Positions 21,771-34,900 of a DNA stretch of 64,000 nucleotides are shown here, piece after piece. The stretch comes from Dallia pectoralis. Its lineage: Eukaryota > Chordata > Actinopteri > Esociformes > Umbridae. Each line of letters starts with the position of its first letter. Positions within the stretch are counted from its first letter, which is position 1. Location of the stretch: NCBI GenBank assembly GCA_029465975.1, contig CM055730.1, forward strand, positions 24,798,344 through 24,862,343. The letters are read 5' to 3'. Under the pieces are notes generated by a model, which saw nothing but the letters and a program-made list of their open reading frames with translations, made no database searches and was not told the DNA's origin. The translations under genes and the position numbers were made by a program.

Positions 21771-22339
21771 TACGGACTGTCCTTTAGGTATGTTTACCCT
21801 GTTCTTTCACACTGGGTTCTATGCAATGAGCCTTAGTCTACATGACTGTAATAGCCTATTTCTTTGTGATGCTAACTGGCTAACCGTATTGGCTGGCTAC
21901 AGTTCAGGTTAGTTAACTTTGCACTGCATTAAAGTTGTGTTTGCGTTTATTTATGTGCCTGATCCGTATACGTAAGACTCGCGTGTTTCTTGAGTCTTCG
22001 TTTTACTACTCGAATCCACATCAACATAGCTGTTCATACTTATTTATGCAATTTGCATTCAATGCGTTTGTATTTGAAAATGTGTGTATGGATGTGTGTG
22101 TTGTGATACTCCTTCCCATCAGGTCTTATGCTGTTTATATGTTTGAATGTTTTAGCCACTTGTGGTGGGGAGGGGTGTTACGGATGTGCGCATTAATGCA
22201 CCCATCTGTTATTATGCAGTGCTTTAATTGACGTCTGTGGTTGTGTGCCCTGATACCGGCCCTGATACCGTCCTCAGAACTGTATAAGCAGTGCTTAAAT
22301 CTCCAGTGGAAAAGATGCGGAGCGATTACTGTTACATTC

Positions 22340-24790
22340 ACATGCTACTTATTATGAACATGGAGACCGGGCAAGCCGGTTCTTAGCACACCAACTGAAA
22401 CGATGTGCTTCTTCTCGCTTAATTCACCAAATTACAGATGCTTCTGGTCATTTAGTATCTGACCCTAAGGAGATCAATGAAACTTTTAAGTCCTTCTACT
22501 CCTCCCTGTACTCTTCAGGATTCCGGTCAGACGCAACTAACATGGCGACGTTCCTGGGTGGCCTGGAGTCCCCCACTGTTGACCCTGTGGTTTCAGCACA
22601 TCTGTATTCCCTTCTTTGCCTTGAGGAGGTTACTGCATCTATCAGGTCAATGCAGAGTAACAAAGCACCGGGGCCTGATGGCTATCCAACAGAGTTCTTA
22701 AAAAAATTCCAAGCTCAGCTGGCACCACTACTCTTGTCAGTTTACAACGAGTCACTGGAACGTGGATCGTTAACACAGACCTTGACTCAAGCATCTATTG
22801 GAGCATGCTCCTCATACAGGCCATTAAGCCTGCCTAATGTTAATGTGAAAGTGCTGGCAAAGTTGATCGCGAATTGTCTGGAAGCGGTCTTACCGGGGAT
22901 CGTATTGGAGGAACAAACTGGTTTTATTAAAGGGAGACACTCCTTTTCTAACATCCAACGCTATTTAATATAATTTATTCCAAAAATGTCTCGGCTTTCC
23001 CTGAGTTGGTAATCTCACTAGATGCGGAAAAGGCTTCGATAGGATTGAATGGGAATACCTATTCGCTGTTCTTAGGAAATTTGGTTTTGGAGAAAAATTT
23101 AACTCCTGGATACGTCTTCTGTATAAATCTTCTCTTGCCATTGTCTTAACTAATGGCATCGGTTCTGAGTATTTTGCCCTCGAACGTGGGACCAGACAGG
23201 GCTGTTCGCTATCCCCACTCTAATTTGCCATCGCTATTGAGCCTCTGTCGATAGCCTTACGAACATCTGCCTCGTTTCGAGGCCTCACACGAGAGGGGAT
23301 TGACCATAAACTGTTACTTTATGCTGATTTCGATGTCACTTTGGGCTCCATCTCACTTTTTCCGCTACCTCCAAATTAGACATTGTGCTTCCTCTCTCTT
23401 CTGACTTCCCTGCTCCACCCCCTGCCCAGCCATGGGATGAGTTGTTGATCTTATTGCCTCAGCAGAAAGGACTAATCTCTCGCCTTTATATGTGCATAAT
23501 GTCACTGGACCAGCGATCTACCAACGGAGCCAGGGTTGCTTGGGAGCGGGAGATGGGTGATGAGCTCGCACAAGAGTGGTGGAACAGGGCAATGGACAGA
23601 CTACACTCCACAACATCCTGTGCTCGTCTTGGCCTAGTACAGTTCAAGGTTGTGCACAGAGTTCATTTTTCCAAATCGAGATTGGCGAAAATATATCCTG
23701 ACACTGTAGCAGTGTTAATTTTGACAGCAAATTCTGATTTAGTCTTAGTCTTTTGAATAACACGCCATTTAGTCTTAGTCTAGTTTTAGTCATCAGAAAT
23801 CTTTTAGTCTTAGTCTAGTTTTAGTCGACAAACATCACAAGAGTTTTAGTCTAGTCTTAGTCTAGTTTTAGTCAACTAAATCCCAAATTCTGGTTTTGCT
23901 ACTGACCTATAAGCGATTTTGTGTGTTACAAGGCGCTCACTGCGCTAAGTCATACTGTTTTAGTACAACATTAGTAAACTACAAATGCGCACCGCTTGCA
24001 TCATTACGGTACCGTAGCCAGGAGCGTCGCGGAGTGATACATACCGCGCTTCACCATAACAGCAACACAGACAAGGACTCGGATAATGACGAGAAGGTTT
24101 TGGCATGTTGGATGCGGTATGCGCCCAACTGTTAAACTCGGACACTGAAGAAAAATAGACCCTTCATTGACAATGCACCTTATAATCTAGTGCGCCCTAT
24201 AGTGCAAAAAATACGGGGTAGTTATGATTGGATATCTTGTCGATTCGTCTCGGCCTAATATTTTCGTCTAGTTTTTATTCGTTGACGATAATGTCAGTTA
24301 TATTTCGTCAGATTTTCGTCATAATATTTACTTTTTATTTAGTTTTCGGTTAGTTTTCGTCCGTGAAAAAGGTTCGTTGATGAATAGTTTTCGTCATAGT
24401 CTTCGTCAACGAAATTGACACTGCACTGTAGATGAGTGTGATAGATGCCACCTGTCCCCATGTGACCATACTCACATATTTAGCCAATGTTCTGCCCTTA
24501 GACACTACTGGGAGTTTATTTTCAACATTTTGTCTGAGGTACATGGTATTCAACTGCAGCCGTGCCCCCTTATAGCTGTATTTGGTGTCCCGAAAGTCCT
24601 CTCTGATTTGAACTCCAAGCAGGCTGATATTGTGGCCTTTGTGTCTTTGCTAGCACGATGTAGGATCCCTCTTAGCTGGAAATCTGTTCACCCTCCCTTT
24701 GTCTCTAGTTGGCTCAGTGACGTTATGTCCTTCCTGAGATTGGAAAATATCAAGTTTACTCTCAGGGGCTCTAGTGCTAGTTTTGCCAAC
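22340..24790 (+). pseudogene. LINE-1 ORF2 relic (reverse transcriptase and C-terminus)
   Basis: The reverse transcriptase reads, in changing frames, SFYSSLYSSGFRSD, NKAPGPDGYPTEFLKKF, RPLSLPNVNVKVLAKLIANC, EEQTGFIKGRHSF, a LDAEKAFDRIEW-type motif disrupted near 23,034, TRQGCSLSP, and a catalytic YADD box now reading YADF because of an indel near 23,330. After the hAT insertion the C-terminus shows the CCHC-like CDRCHLSPCDHTHIFSQC near 24,432-24,485. The endonuclease domain is absent. It copied LINE RNA into genomic DNA; this copy is dead. Confidence 0.82.
23710..24423. mobile_element. Non-autonomous hAT element (TTAGTC-rich) with 8-bp duplication
   Basis: Ends CAGTGTTAATTTTGAC and GAAATTGACACTG (inverted), flanked by CACTGTAG at 23,702-23,709 and 24,424-24,431. 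Subterminal TTAGTCTTAGTC / GTTTTCGTC motifs repeat many times. 714 bp. It sits inside the LINE-1 ORF2 relic, so it is younger than that LINE insertion. Confidence 0.9.
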
Positions 24791-24797
24791 AAATGTC

Positions 24798-24873
24798 ATG
24801 TATGTATGTGTTATGTGTGTGTACGTATATGTATGTTGTGTGTGAATGTTATGTGGGTGTGTATGTATGTGCA

Positions 24874-24905
<32 letters not shown>
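24798..24905 (+). repeat. (TG)n/(TA)n microsatellite
   Basis: GTATGTATGTG, TGTGTG and TATATATA runs in the LINE-1 3' tail. Confidence 0.85.
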
Positions 24906-24906
<1 letters not shown>

Positions 24907-25262
24907 ATAAACATATCATTGCTTGGGGTGCCATCCTCCATCTGACTGTCCCAGTATTGCATAGTTTATTGTTGTTTTTGTAGAGAGAGACTAGTTTTAA
25001 TTTCTTGTCTGGTTTTTATGTCCTTTTTATTTAAAATGTGTAGTCCTTTATGTCTTGTTGTTGATTGATCAATAACTGTTATGTACTTTTTACTGTTACG
25101 TCCTTTTATTTATATGTATTTATATTTTTCGGCTGTTGTAGGTATCGTTGTTGTATGGTTTTGTGTTTTTGTGGTGGGGAAAAAAGAAAAATGTAGCTGG
25201 TGGCTTGTGTCTCACCCATTGTAATCACTGTCTTCACCTTTTTTCCACCAATTAAAAAAAAT

Positions 25263-28019
25263 AAGTATACTTGTGGATTGCAGTGGAGTGCCTCTCCTGT
25301 TTGCCTCTTTTTCCAACCGCAGCTCTAGCTATGCCCTCCACCACCTCTGTGGGGCTCGTCGATTAATCCCTCCGGAGACCTCTCTGTCCTCAAGGTTGGT
25401 GGCTGGAAGGGGTCGTGGCACAGCTGGAGCTGTGGCTCCAAGGTTTTGTCTCCCCCTGGCTACTGCCCCAGAGCAGTAGGTGGCAGTTGTTGCGGCACCA
25501 GGGCCGTGGGTGTTTTCCGTGGTCCTCTCTGAACACCCCGTTAGCTCCCCCAAAAAAACTTTTTGGGAAGCTTCCGGGGTGCCCTCTTGGCTTCTCCATG
25601 GAAGGACCGGGGACCCGATGTAACCGGCCCTGAAAAATTACATAAAGCGACTTAATACTCTTACAAACAGTACACGACTACATTTACCCAAACACTCAAC
25701 AACATGAAACATAACATTATCTTAATAACACCCCCCTGTGAACCTCACGGGTGAACCTCACACCTGTAGTACTTTTCTGTTTTTCTGTTAACTTTCACGA
25801 TATTTCGAAACGTACATTTATGATATTCAACTTGCTTGTACTCTGCAGAAAGGTTAGAATCTTCTCGTTTTAAGGACTTTCTACAAATTAAAATAGCTGA
25901 AACACAAACAGTATTATTTGCAATTGTTAAAGGACAGAGTACCACAGCAACCAAAAAAAATGTAACATGCCAACATGTTTGAGCCAGATGATATATATTG
26001 TATTACATCAGCCAATCTATGTTGAAAACGCAAATCCAAGTTGAACAACTAGACGCAACACCGCATCCTGGGAGAGCAACAGACAATAACTTATGAAGAG
26101 ATAGGTCAGTCCTCACTTGACTGCCAGCTAGATTGCCAATAAGCTTTTCTATAGGTAGGTGACAGTTCACTGTAAGTCAGACTGAGACAAATCTATAGGT
26201 GTGACAAATCAAAAAGGTCCTCCCCATCGGAGAGATTCAGAGGCTGCTCGCTTTACGCATCAGGCTACGCAACTTTGATTATTTTGTGTTTTTCATTGAA
26301 AAATAACATTCCAACATGGCTCCTAAAAGTGGGAAAGCTTGTTTTGTTTACGCACCTATGGATTTTTTTAAATTGGCTGTGGCCTTTTGTAAATAGTAGG
26401 AATAATGCTGCACTGTAGGGGACAAGATCTATACTGTTCCTATGTCAATGTATACCGGTGCTGTAGCATTTCAAATATGATGCAAAATAAAAACCTCATG
26501 CCAGATCAGATGTGTTACATTTTATTTAATTCATTAACAAATTTCACAAACTTCAGTGTCTTCTTTCAAACAACCTTTACTAAATGATCCTACAAGGGTT
26601 CAGATCCTGAGCTATAAGCAGTTAGATTTGGGTTTGTCATTTTAGGCAGAAAATGAGTTTCTGGCCTTGTCAAAAATGAACAACCTATGCTCGGTGCTTA
26701 GCTAAACCCAAAACAGCTGTGCTTCTAATTAACAGAATACAGAGAAGTGTTCTCCCTAAATGCCCTGTTTACAACACAGCTCACAAATACCCATATGTGA
26801 CAGAGAGCTTAGTTCACTGATGCCAAGACAACAGTGGAGTATCTCTGACTTTTCTTAGACCAATCATCAGCATTTATACAATTCAAGGGGGTGTAGTCAA
26901 GGTACAGTCGGTCTGTCCTCCCACCTTCGCCCAGGGGACTATTAATACCAACAGTGACCGTTTCAACTTAGTATGGTTACGGTATAGGTCAGGAGCTGGA
27001 GAACAGGTGCATATCTGGCTGTAACACATGAATAGATGTCCGAATTTCTTCAATCTATCACATAAAAAGCATCTTTCTTTAGGGACACATCAATTGTCCT
27101 CTCATAAATAGATTCACAGCAGGGTGGACAAATTCAATCTCTTAATACAATTGTCACTCGGAGAAGAGAAAATTCCATAACATGCTGCACTCACAATAGC
27201 TCAACCCTGCTTTCCCTGAGTGAGTGAGAGAGTTAACGTTGATTTTAATACTGGATAACCAGACTTTTCCAAGACTCAGCAGTTCATAAACTTTGATCAC
27301 TAGATTCTTCTTTGCCTCTTTCAACTCTCTTCTGTACTGTCCAAAAACTGTTTCAGCCTTCTGAATATGTTAGATTTTTTCCTGAGTGACTGTGCTAATT
27401 TTCCACTGTATTTGTTATATGCTTTACCGTGTTCTACCTCATTTCATCTTTTTAACTAAAACCTTTAGGGATTTTCATGGTTGCAACCTCATATGGGTAC
27501 ACCAGGGAAACAGGAGCAGGTGAAAAGCATCAATACAGTTGATAAAAAACACCAACTGGAAATGCTAAGTATTTAATAACAGACAGACAGGGTAGGGTTA
27601 CTTCCTTCAGAATGTTCCGGTATGTCTTCAGGCTCCTCCCGGTGCAAGTTCTTCCATTCCTGTCTCCGCCCCTAGTTTTACACTGGTATACAATTGTGCT
27701 CTGGGACAAGGGTCAGTCAGTGCTGTCTTATGGCCCAATTGTGTACGTTGCAATATGCTCAGCTATCTTTTTGAATCCAATGAGCATTCTTTCTAACTTT
27801 CCTGGTGTTCTGTTTATTCTTAGAAGGACAGGGCCTTTGGACCTCGGCACTGTCTGGCTCAAATGACTTGTGGCTGTCCCTGTCAAAAGTCCTCCTGGTA
27901 TTAATGGAGACTGTGCTCCTTGTCCACCTGGATATGCAGCTGAATTGGATTCTTGAACACAACCACCGTGCTTTTAATGACCTGCTTGTCATTTAAACAT
28001 GCAAAAACCATTGTATGGC
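25263..28019. other. Mostly unrecognised sequence with one reversed LTR piece
   Basis: 26,690-26,805 is the reverse complement of the start of the LTR-like sequence at 20,079 (shared GAAGCACAGCTGTTTT / GCTAAGCACCG(A/G)GCATAG). 25,270-25,625 is GC-richer than its surroundings but has no motif I know. 27,830-27,950 follows a pyrimidine-rich TTTATTCTTAG and reads Cys/Pro-rich in one frame with stops; I do not assign it. Confidence 0.45.
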
Positions 28020-28310
28020 TCAAAAGGTCATTTTGGTACTTTTATCATCTTCAATTAACACAGCCAGAAGACGACTGAAAACATCTCAGTGTTAGTGTCC
28101 CTCTTCCTCGGTTAGGACCCTACTAAGGAATTTTTCCTAGCCATTGAGCATGGACACTGTTGTTGCTTGTCTTTTGGGGTTTCAGACTGGGTATCAATAA
28201 AAGCACCAACTGATGATCCAATAAGGGCTCTATAAAAAATTTGACTAATTTATTCACTTTTCTAATAAGGGCTCTATAAAAAGTTTGATTAATTTATTCA
28301 CTTTTCCAGT
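28020..28310 (+). repeat. Common teleost interspersed-repeat tail
   Basis: Contains AAGGAATTTTTCCTAGCCA, GGGTTTCAGACTGGGTAT and AAGGGCTCTATAAAAA...TTGA(C/T)TAATT, close to a tail often seen in teleost introns (GGGCTTTATAAATA-type). The last 45 bp are duplicated in tandem (28,218-28,308). No coding. Confidence 0.5.
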
Positions 28311-28786
28311 GCACACTACATGGCCTTGAACATCTGTTAGCGCTTCACTCTCACACTGAAGCGAGACACTGACAGAATGGGTCTGCCATACTATATATAT
28401 TTACCCTTTTTCACTACATAGCAGTGCATTCCAAATGGTGCATTCAATAATTGATCCAAACAGGAACAGATATTAATCTCAGTTTTGAATTGCTGTGTGG
28501 GTTGCTAAGATAATATGTGTGGCTAATAGTTGCCGTTTTATGAAGAAATTAAAACAACTCCAAATATTTAGGCTACATGGTTTGAAATGTACTTAAAGGT
28601 CAAAATCATTGTCTGCAGAACATTTTAATATGATTGATGCCAATGAAAGTATATTATTATTATATTGCCATAGCAACTTATCGAAGCAACTTATCGAAAG
28701 TATGTTTTTTTCTTTCCATTAATTTTCCTACAAACACAGCTAGATATTGTTGTGTATTATGACAGTTATGTGTATTTGTTCTTCAG

Positions 28787-28932
28787 GCACACAAATCTAC
28801 GCTCTCAATGGCACTGACCCGGAAGGTCAAGAGGTGAGGTATGGGTTAAACTTGGAACCCAGTGCCAAAGAATACTTCCGGATTGAGCCCAAGTCTGGAA
28901 ACATAACTTTGGTGGAACAACTGGACAGAGAG
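28787..28932 (+). CDS. cdhr1: cdhr1 exon (EC1)
   Basis: The acceptor TGTTCTTCAG precedes 28,787 and the donor GAG|GTACAC follows 28,932. 146 bp, entering in phase 1 and leaving in phase 0. The product contains TQIYALNGTDPEGQEV, FRIEPKSGNITLVEQLDRE: the A'-C strand region with the D-P-E-G and L-D-R-E motifs of a cadherin repeat. The N-G-T and N-I-T sequons could be glycosylated. The preceding exon, which should end with a G completing the first Gly codon, was not found in the 28.8 kb to the left. Confidence 0.88.
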
Positions 28933-31900
28933 GTACACCAACTATCTGCATATCATTATCTAATGTTTTCTAATTGGGTCATATCAAATATGACCCAATA
29001 CAAAACAGCCATGGACAAGTATTCATATCCCTAACCACTTCTATCATAATACTGATTTAGAAATGTTACATTGGAGCTTTGTTACATTGGTTTGGTTGGG
29101 ATTGATCATTGCACCATTATAAACTCCCAGAAAACGCCAATACATTACTGAAAAGCAACCATTGGATTATCACTAAGCTATGTTTCTATCTACTTTTATC
29201 ATGGTTCATGGTTTCAGAGAAATTCTAATCTCTCTTACACACACACGCACGCACGCACACGCACACACACACACACCTACACTCCTGTTGGAAGGTGGTA
29301 AACATTCCTGTCAATCTTTTTATCAGGAGGAGAGGTGTGATTGAGTAGATATTTGTTAACCCTTTTGCAGGTACATTAAAAAGTGACAGCGACCAGTAAC
29401 AATGACTGGCCAGACCATACTTATTTAGCTGCCATTAGCTCCAACAGTGTTTAACTTATTTCCTCAATGTCAAATGTACATTTTTATAGAGTATATTTTT
29501 AAACAATTACAGGGGTAGCAAATATTTATTCACACCTGACACAAAAACAAATGATATTAGCAAGAACTTACCGATTCGTAAATGTTAGGTGGCCGCGCAC
29601 ACACACACCGTATTTTCTTCAACTGAAATGTGTCCTCTGCATTTTACCAAACCCTGTGGTGCAGGGGGCAGCCCTAATCAGTTACCTGTTTCGACACGTC
29701 AACACGTCGGGTTAACTGTCCTGCTCAATGACAGAACAGGAAAAGGTTTTTTTCAACCTTGATGTTTGGGGGATTAGAACAAGGAACCTTCCGGACCCAA
29801 GCCCTATTCCCTAACCATTAGGCCACTTTACACACATGCAATGCAATGCCTTTACTTGAGTTCATGCAGTGACTCCTACAGTTCACACTGGACACACTGA
29901 CTAGTATTTTTAAGTTCAGTATACCGTTTTAATTGGGTGGTTCATTCAATGAAATTCGACTAATGCCGAAACGGTTGGTGACTAGAAAATTATACTGACT
30001 GTCATTTGCGTCGACTACTTTGGAAAATCAGTGTCAAATATAATTTGCATAATAATTTGTGCGAAAACAGAGCAGACCCCCACCTGCAGCGAACCAGAGT
30101 CCCCGGAGGAGTGGCCCTTACCTCCTCCGCTAGTGTCCCCGGTGGTGTGGTTCCTACCTCTGGGCCTGAGTCCCTGAAGGAGTGGTTCCTACCTCTGCCT
30201 CCTGAGTCCCCGGAGGAGTGGTCCCTCCACCCAGTTCCACAGCCGGCCCTTGCCGGCGTTCCAGTTCCAGTCACCCCTGTGCCTGGGGAGACCCCCAGCT
30301 GCACAACATCCTTGGGGTATATCCTCTCTCCCCTGTCTTTTGTAATTTGTGCCTGGCCTGTCTGCATGCCTGGGCCCATATTCATAAGGATTCTAAGATT
30401 CCTCTCAGAAAACTCTTAATTTATCTTAAACTCTTTTACGTAGGAGTCTTAGCTTAAGAGCAATACAGGACCAATCTGAGAGCAACTCTGAGTACGGAAG
30501 AGACAAGAACTTTCATCTTAGTGAGGAGGCGGGGCTGACCCCGTTGCTATGTATGTCACAATCTTTTGAAGACTGTGATTGGTTGGTTGTCCAAGAAGGA
30601 AAAAAAGAGTGATTTTAACAGTGGCGGGCCGTGCATTTCACACCTAGGCCTTCAGTGGTGTCCCACCCGAATTAATCCACCTCTTAATACCAACATTATG
30701 ACGCCACGTATATAAACCATCAATATTATAGAGAAACGCATTACAACAGGCTGTTGCATCACAGACAGGTATCTCATGCAGCGATGCAGCCATTACCTTT
30801 TCGTTGTGGAGCTCCGTTTCCCTGCGCATATGTTCATTGCGCTGTAGATCCACTCGAGTTTCCACAAAAGTTTTCAAAAGCACTGTTCTATGAAGGTAAA
30901 ACAGCGACATAAGTTTTTTTCTTGTAATTGTTTTTTTTCTTTTGAAACTCGTTTTGTACTTAGGTTTTCTTTCTTGTAATTGTTTTTTTTCTTTTGAAAC
31001 TCGTTTTATACAAAAGTTTTTCTTTCTTGTAATTCGTTTTTTTCTTTTGAAACTCGTTTTGTACAAAAGTTTCTGCGCTGTGTCTGAAATGTTAACGCGT
31101 TAACTCTAATAAGATCAGTCACAAACATGGGTGATTCTCGCGAAATTAGACTTATGAGGTGTCATAAAACATTTTGATGATAAAAGTAAATGCTATCAAA
31201 ACAAGAAGGATACCGTTATAAACATCTCTTCATGTACGATTTTGCACATGATTTCAAATGAAATCATGAATACGAATTTATTTATTTTTTCAACATTTAA
31301 AGGGAAATTTCGCATTACCGCAACGTGTCCATGACTGGATTTTGGTCCTTTGAGATGGAATTATTCATAATTAAAAAATATAAAAAATAAAAAGCTTCAG
31401 TGCATGTTATAATATAAACATTTACAGTAAAGAAACATGTGGTATTTGGTGATCATTGGTAAATGTAGTGACAATAATAAGGAATAAAAATATGTCCAAG
31501 ACCAATTTTCTCATCCTCCGCAACAATTTTCAATCATTGTTTAAGTGCTCTAGGAACTATCATTTTTTAAGGAATTTGTTGTAAGGGACAAAAATGACTG
31601 TGACACTCAAGATGGCTATCAAGTAACCAGTTATCATTTTTTCTCTCCAGATAAAAGTACAAATTTGGCGTGGCATAGTACCTAGACGACTTTTTAGTTC
31701 TCATTACTGAAACATGTGTTTGTGAAGTTATAAAAAATGTTGCAGTTAAATTTTTTTGATTACTATATACCCCATTATGGTCTAAATATAAAAAGAGAGG
31801 GAATGTTTAGCTAACTCTCATTTAGCTTCCACAGTTAGCAAGAATGTTTAAGGTCGCTCATCCTCCGCAACACCATTATCATTCACCGCAACAATTGAAG

Positions 31901-34900
31901 GCCTGTCGTGGTGGAGATACTCAATGTTTCGGTAGTGAGAAACAGACTTATGAAGGAGGCACGTGCACTATAACTGTTGCTCATTTTAATTAAACTTGAT
32001 ATTTGCCTTAAACGCTTCTTGAACAGATTGCGTAAACAAAATAGGTATTACAACCCCCCCAGCAGGGGTCACAATTTTTTTATTTTTTTAAATGCTTCCA
32101 CAAAAAGCAGTATGAATGCAGTATAGGCCACCTACTATAAATGCAATATTATTTACTATTTCATAGTTTTACTGTGAAACAATGTATTTCTTTTCTTTTT
32201 TACAAAATGTTACATTCAAGATGGCAATTGTGTATTTTGTTACAGACAGTTGAAAAGAAAAGGGCATCAGCGAAAAACAGTCTGGCAAATGTTATGGAAT
32301 TTTATGATCATTCAAGAAGTTTAGTTACATGTAAGTCTCATAGATGTTGTTTAGGCCAAAAGGCACAGAGAAAGGTTAAGAACGGAAAGCACGAGACTCT
32401 GAAAAACGAAATCTGGTTCCCCGTCGGAGGACAAGCCGGAATGTGTCTTTACATTGTTAAGAGGGGCCCAATGCTAGAAATAGATGTCTTGATTACTTTA
32501 CTTGTGATGGACTGTCAAAGCAACTGTATGGGTTTTACGTTCACCTTCATATGTGCCTCACCATAAAAGGATATGTACCAGGCCTCCCCTTTACTTGACT
32601 GGGGAGTGAACCTCGGGTTTCATGACAGCTCCATACATCACCCATATTATACTGTATAGTTTGTTGAGATTATCTGACGGCCTGATCTGTTCTCCATTGA
32701 GTTCTGTTTAGGTTGGTGTGTCAATGAGTGTGCGTAACTTCATTCCTTTAAATACCATGCAGAAGTTGTAATCATTAGGTCAGTCTGATCCAGCACAGGT
32801 TATTGTCCTGTTGTCTGATGAAGGCTTTCCTCAAACCTATTCTTCAAGCTTGCTATAGGGATTGATCTGATCAATGCAAAAGCTTAAACCTGTATTTTAG
32901 AAATGGTTTCTTACTTGCAATTAAACAAGTTAAAATTGTCAACTGTAACATACTCTCGTGCGTCTTACTTTAAGTTCAAATTCAGCGATTAAAGTCTAAA
33001 ATTTCCACGACACTTGGGGGCATCGTCCGAGATTCTTAACAAAGTAATCCGTATTTTTTCCAAAACAGGCTACATATCCTAAAGAGCGATATAATTTTTA
33101 AAAAAATTTTGAAAAAATAACAGGCCAGGACTGTCTTTGGAGATATGTGATTCTATACAGAATTTTGAAACTCAAGGACCTAAAAATGCTGAATTGGGAC
33201 AATGTTGGACGACAGTTTGACAACGGTTTTGATAAATTAACAAAATAGACTCGTTAATTTTGACTTAATTCGTAAGGTTATTGTAATATTTTAAAGTTCT
33301 CTTAGAAATGGAAAACAGTACTTCTAATCGGGTATTTGTTGATTTTGGTCTGGTAAAACGTGCACGTCAGGAATTATTAATTTCTGCAGCTCCAATCCTC
33401 CTCAACAAATGGGTGAGTGGAGAGCGCCAGACTGGAGCAATATTTACCTGTATGAAGTGTTAATACCTGTGTACAGTAGGAAAAAATGCTGTTCAATATA
33501 GGTTATCTGGGTGCGGTGAGACGGCTCGGTTATTCAGGATATCTCACTTAAAAGAACTGACGAGTTCATTAACACGTATAGGACCCTTCATTATATGCTA
33601 AAATTAGATTTGCGTCTTAAATATCGATAACAACATGGGTAATTACATGTGTATTGGTAAACCTTCGGTGGATACTGAACGTTACGTTGTTGGACCGGCT
33701 AAAATAATGACAGATAAATACGGAGACTGGACATGCGAACAATTAGACCTGTGGGAGTTATTGGGATTTCCTGCTCATGGCAGTTTTAGTCAGAGACAGA
33801 TACTGTTGTTGAAAGACAAGTTGGAGGATTTTGAACAGGGTAAAATTAAGGTTTCACGGGGTAATCGGCAGAAAGTTGATTGGAAGGCATATAATAAGTG
33901 GAGAGAGCAGACTGATATACGGGCTAAGCGGTGTAGCACGGGGCTTGTTAATCGGTGTGTTCTAGCTTGTCCCAACCAGGTTGATGCTGCCTGTCCTCCT
34001 GCTGACCGACCCCCACCCTATCGCGGCGTTACCACAACAGCCCCAGCGGTACCAACTATGCCAACAGCATCGGACCTGATGGAAAACATTCGCGGAGGAG
34101 GACTCTACCCATCCGTATTCGGCCTCCACAGAGTTTCACACGCCGCTGAGAGAACCCAGAGTACCACTGCGGCCTGTCCCAGAGAACAACACAGCATTGA
34201 TGCCGGGCAATTCCCTATGGTGGAGGTAGCCAACCCAGCTGGTGGAGGAGACACGGATAACCCAGCGACTATACTAGTCTACAGACCGTGGTCACCCGCC
34301 GACCTGAGAGACGTGGCTTCTACACTACCTGACCCAGAAACAGAAGGTGGAGAGGAATTTGTCCGTGTGTTTCTACAGATCGTGAATCAATATAGACCGA
34401 CCTCTGTGGAGATTGAAACAATTTTGATGAAGGCCTTGCAACTAAAATGGGGGAGAGTGAAAAGAAACTGGCCTAGCGAGAGAAACATTATGTTCAATTG
34501 GGATGCGCACTCTGACTACCGGAGTGCTGTGGAACAGCTGAGCACTGGACTTATCGCTGCTTTTCCTAAGCGAATGAACTGGGAAAAGATCTCTGATTGT
34601 AAACAGACACTGGGCGAGAAAGTTTCAGACTACAGGAATAGACTCGAAAAAGCTTTTGAATTACACAGCGGAATGGGAAAGAGACCGGACGGTGATGAAG
34701 AGTCGGCCTGGGAGCAACAGTGTAAAATGAGGTTAGTTGCAGGCCTTCTACCAGACATTAGGAAGCACATTCAAAACCACTGTGTAGACCTGGATGAGGG
34801 TCGCATGGAAACCGTCTGGCCGTATTTTAAGCACGCTGAAAGAGTCTACGAGGACCAGCTGTACAAACAGACCGAAGAAAGACGGGAGCGTGAAACGCAA

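Larger units (their letters stand above)
20700..25262 (+). mobile_element. Degraded LINE-1-type retrotransposon
   Basis: An ORF1 relic (20,902-21,770), an ORF2 relic lacking its endonuclease half (22,340-24,790) and a 3' tail ending in an A-rich tract (AATTAAAAAAAATAAG near 25,250) are collinear on the + strand. An 0.7-kb hAT element interrupts ORF2 at 23,710-24,423. The inter-ORF segment 21,770-22,340 holds no recognisable endonuclease, so internal deletion is likely. Host target-site duplications were not found. Confidence 0.75.

Noticed and set aside
23385..23756. 123-codon frame as an independent gene
   Set aside because: It is the C-terminal part of the LINE-1 ORF2 relic, running into the hAT insertion at 23,710.
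27830..27990. Cys/Pro-rich reading after a pyrimidine-AG, possibly an EGF-like exon
   Set aside because: Interrupted by stops, no matching donor, and no link to cdhr1; chance reading is more likely.
1..28786. Search for upstream cdhr1 exons (signal peptide and first strand)
   Set aside because: No stretch with flanking splice sites resembling the expected N-terminus was found; they may lie left of the window.
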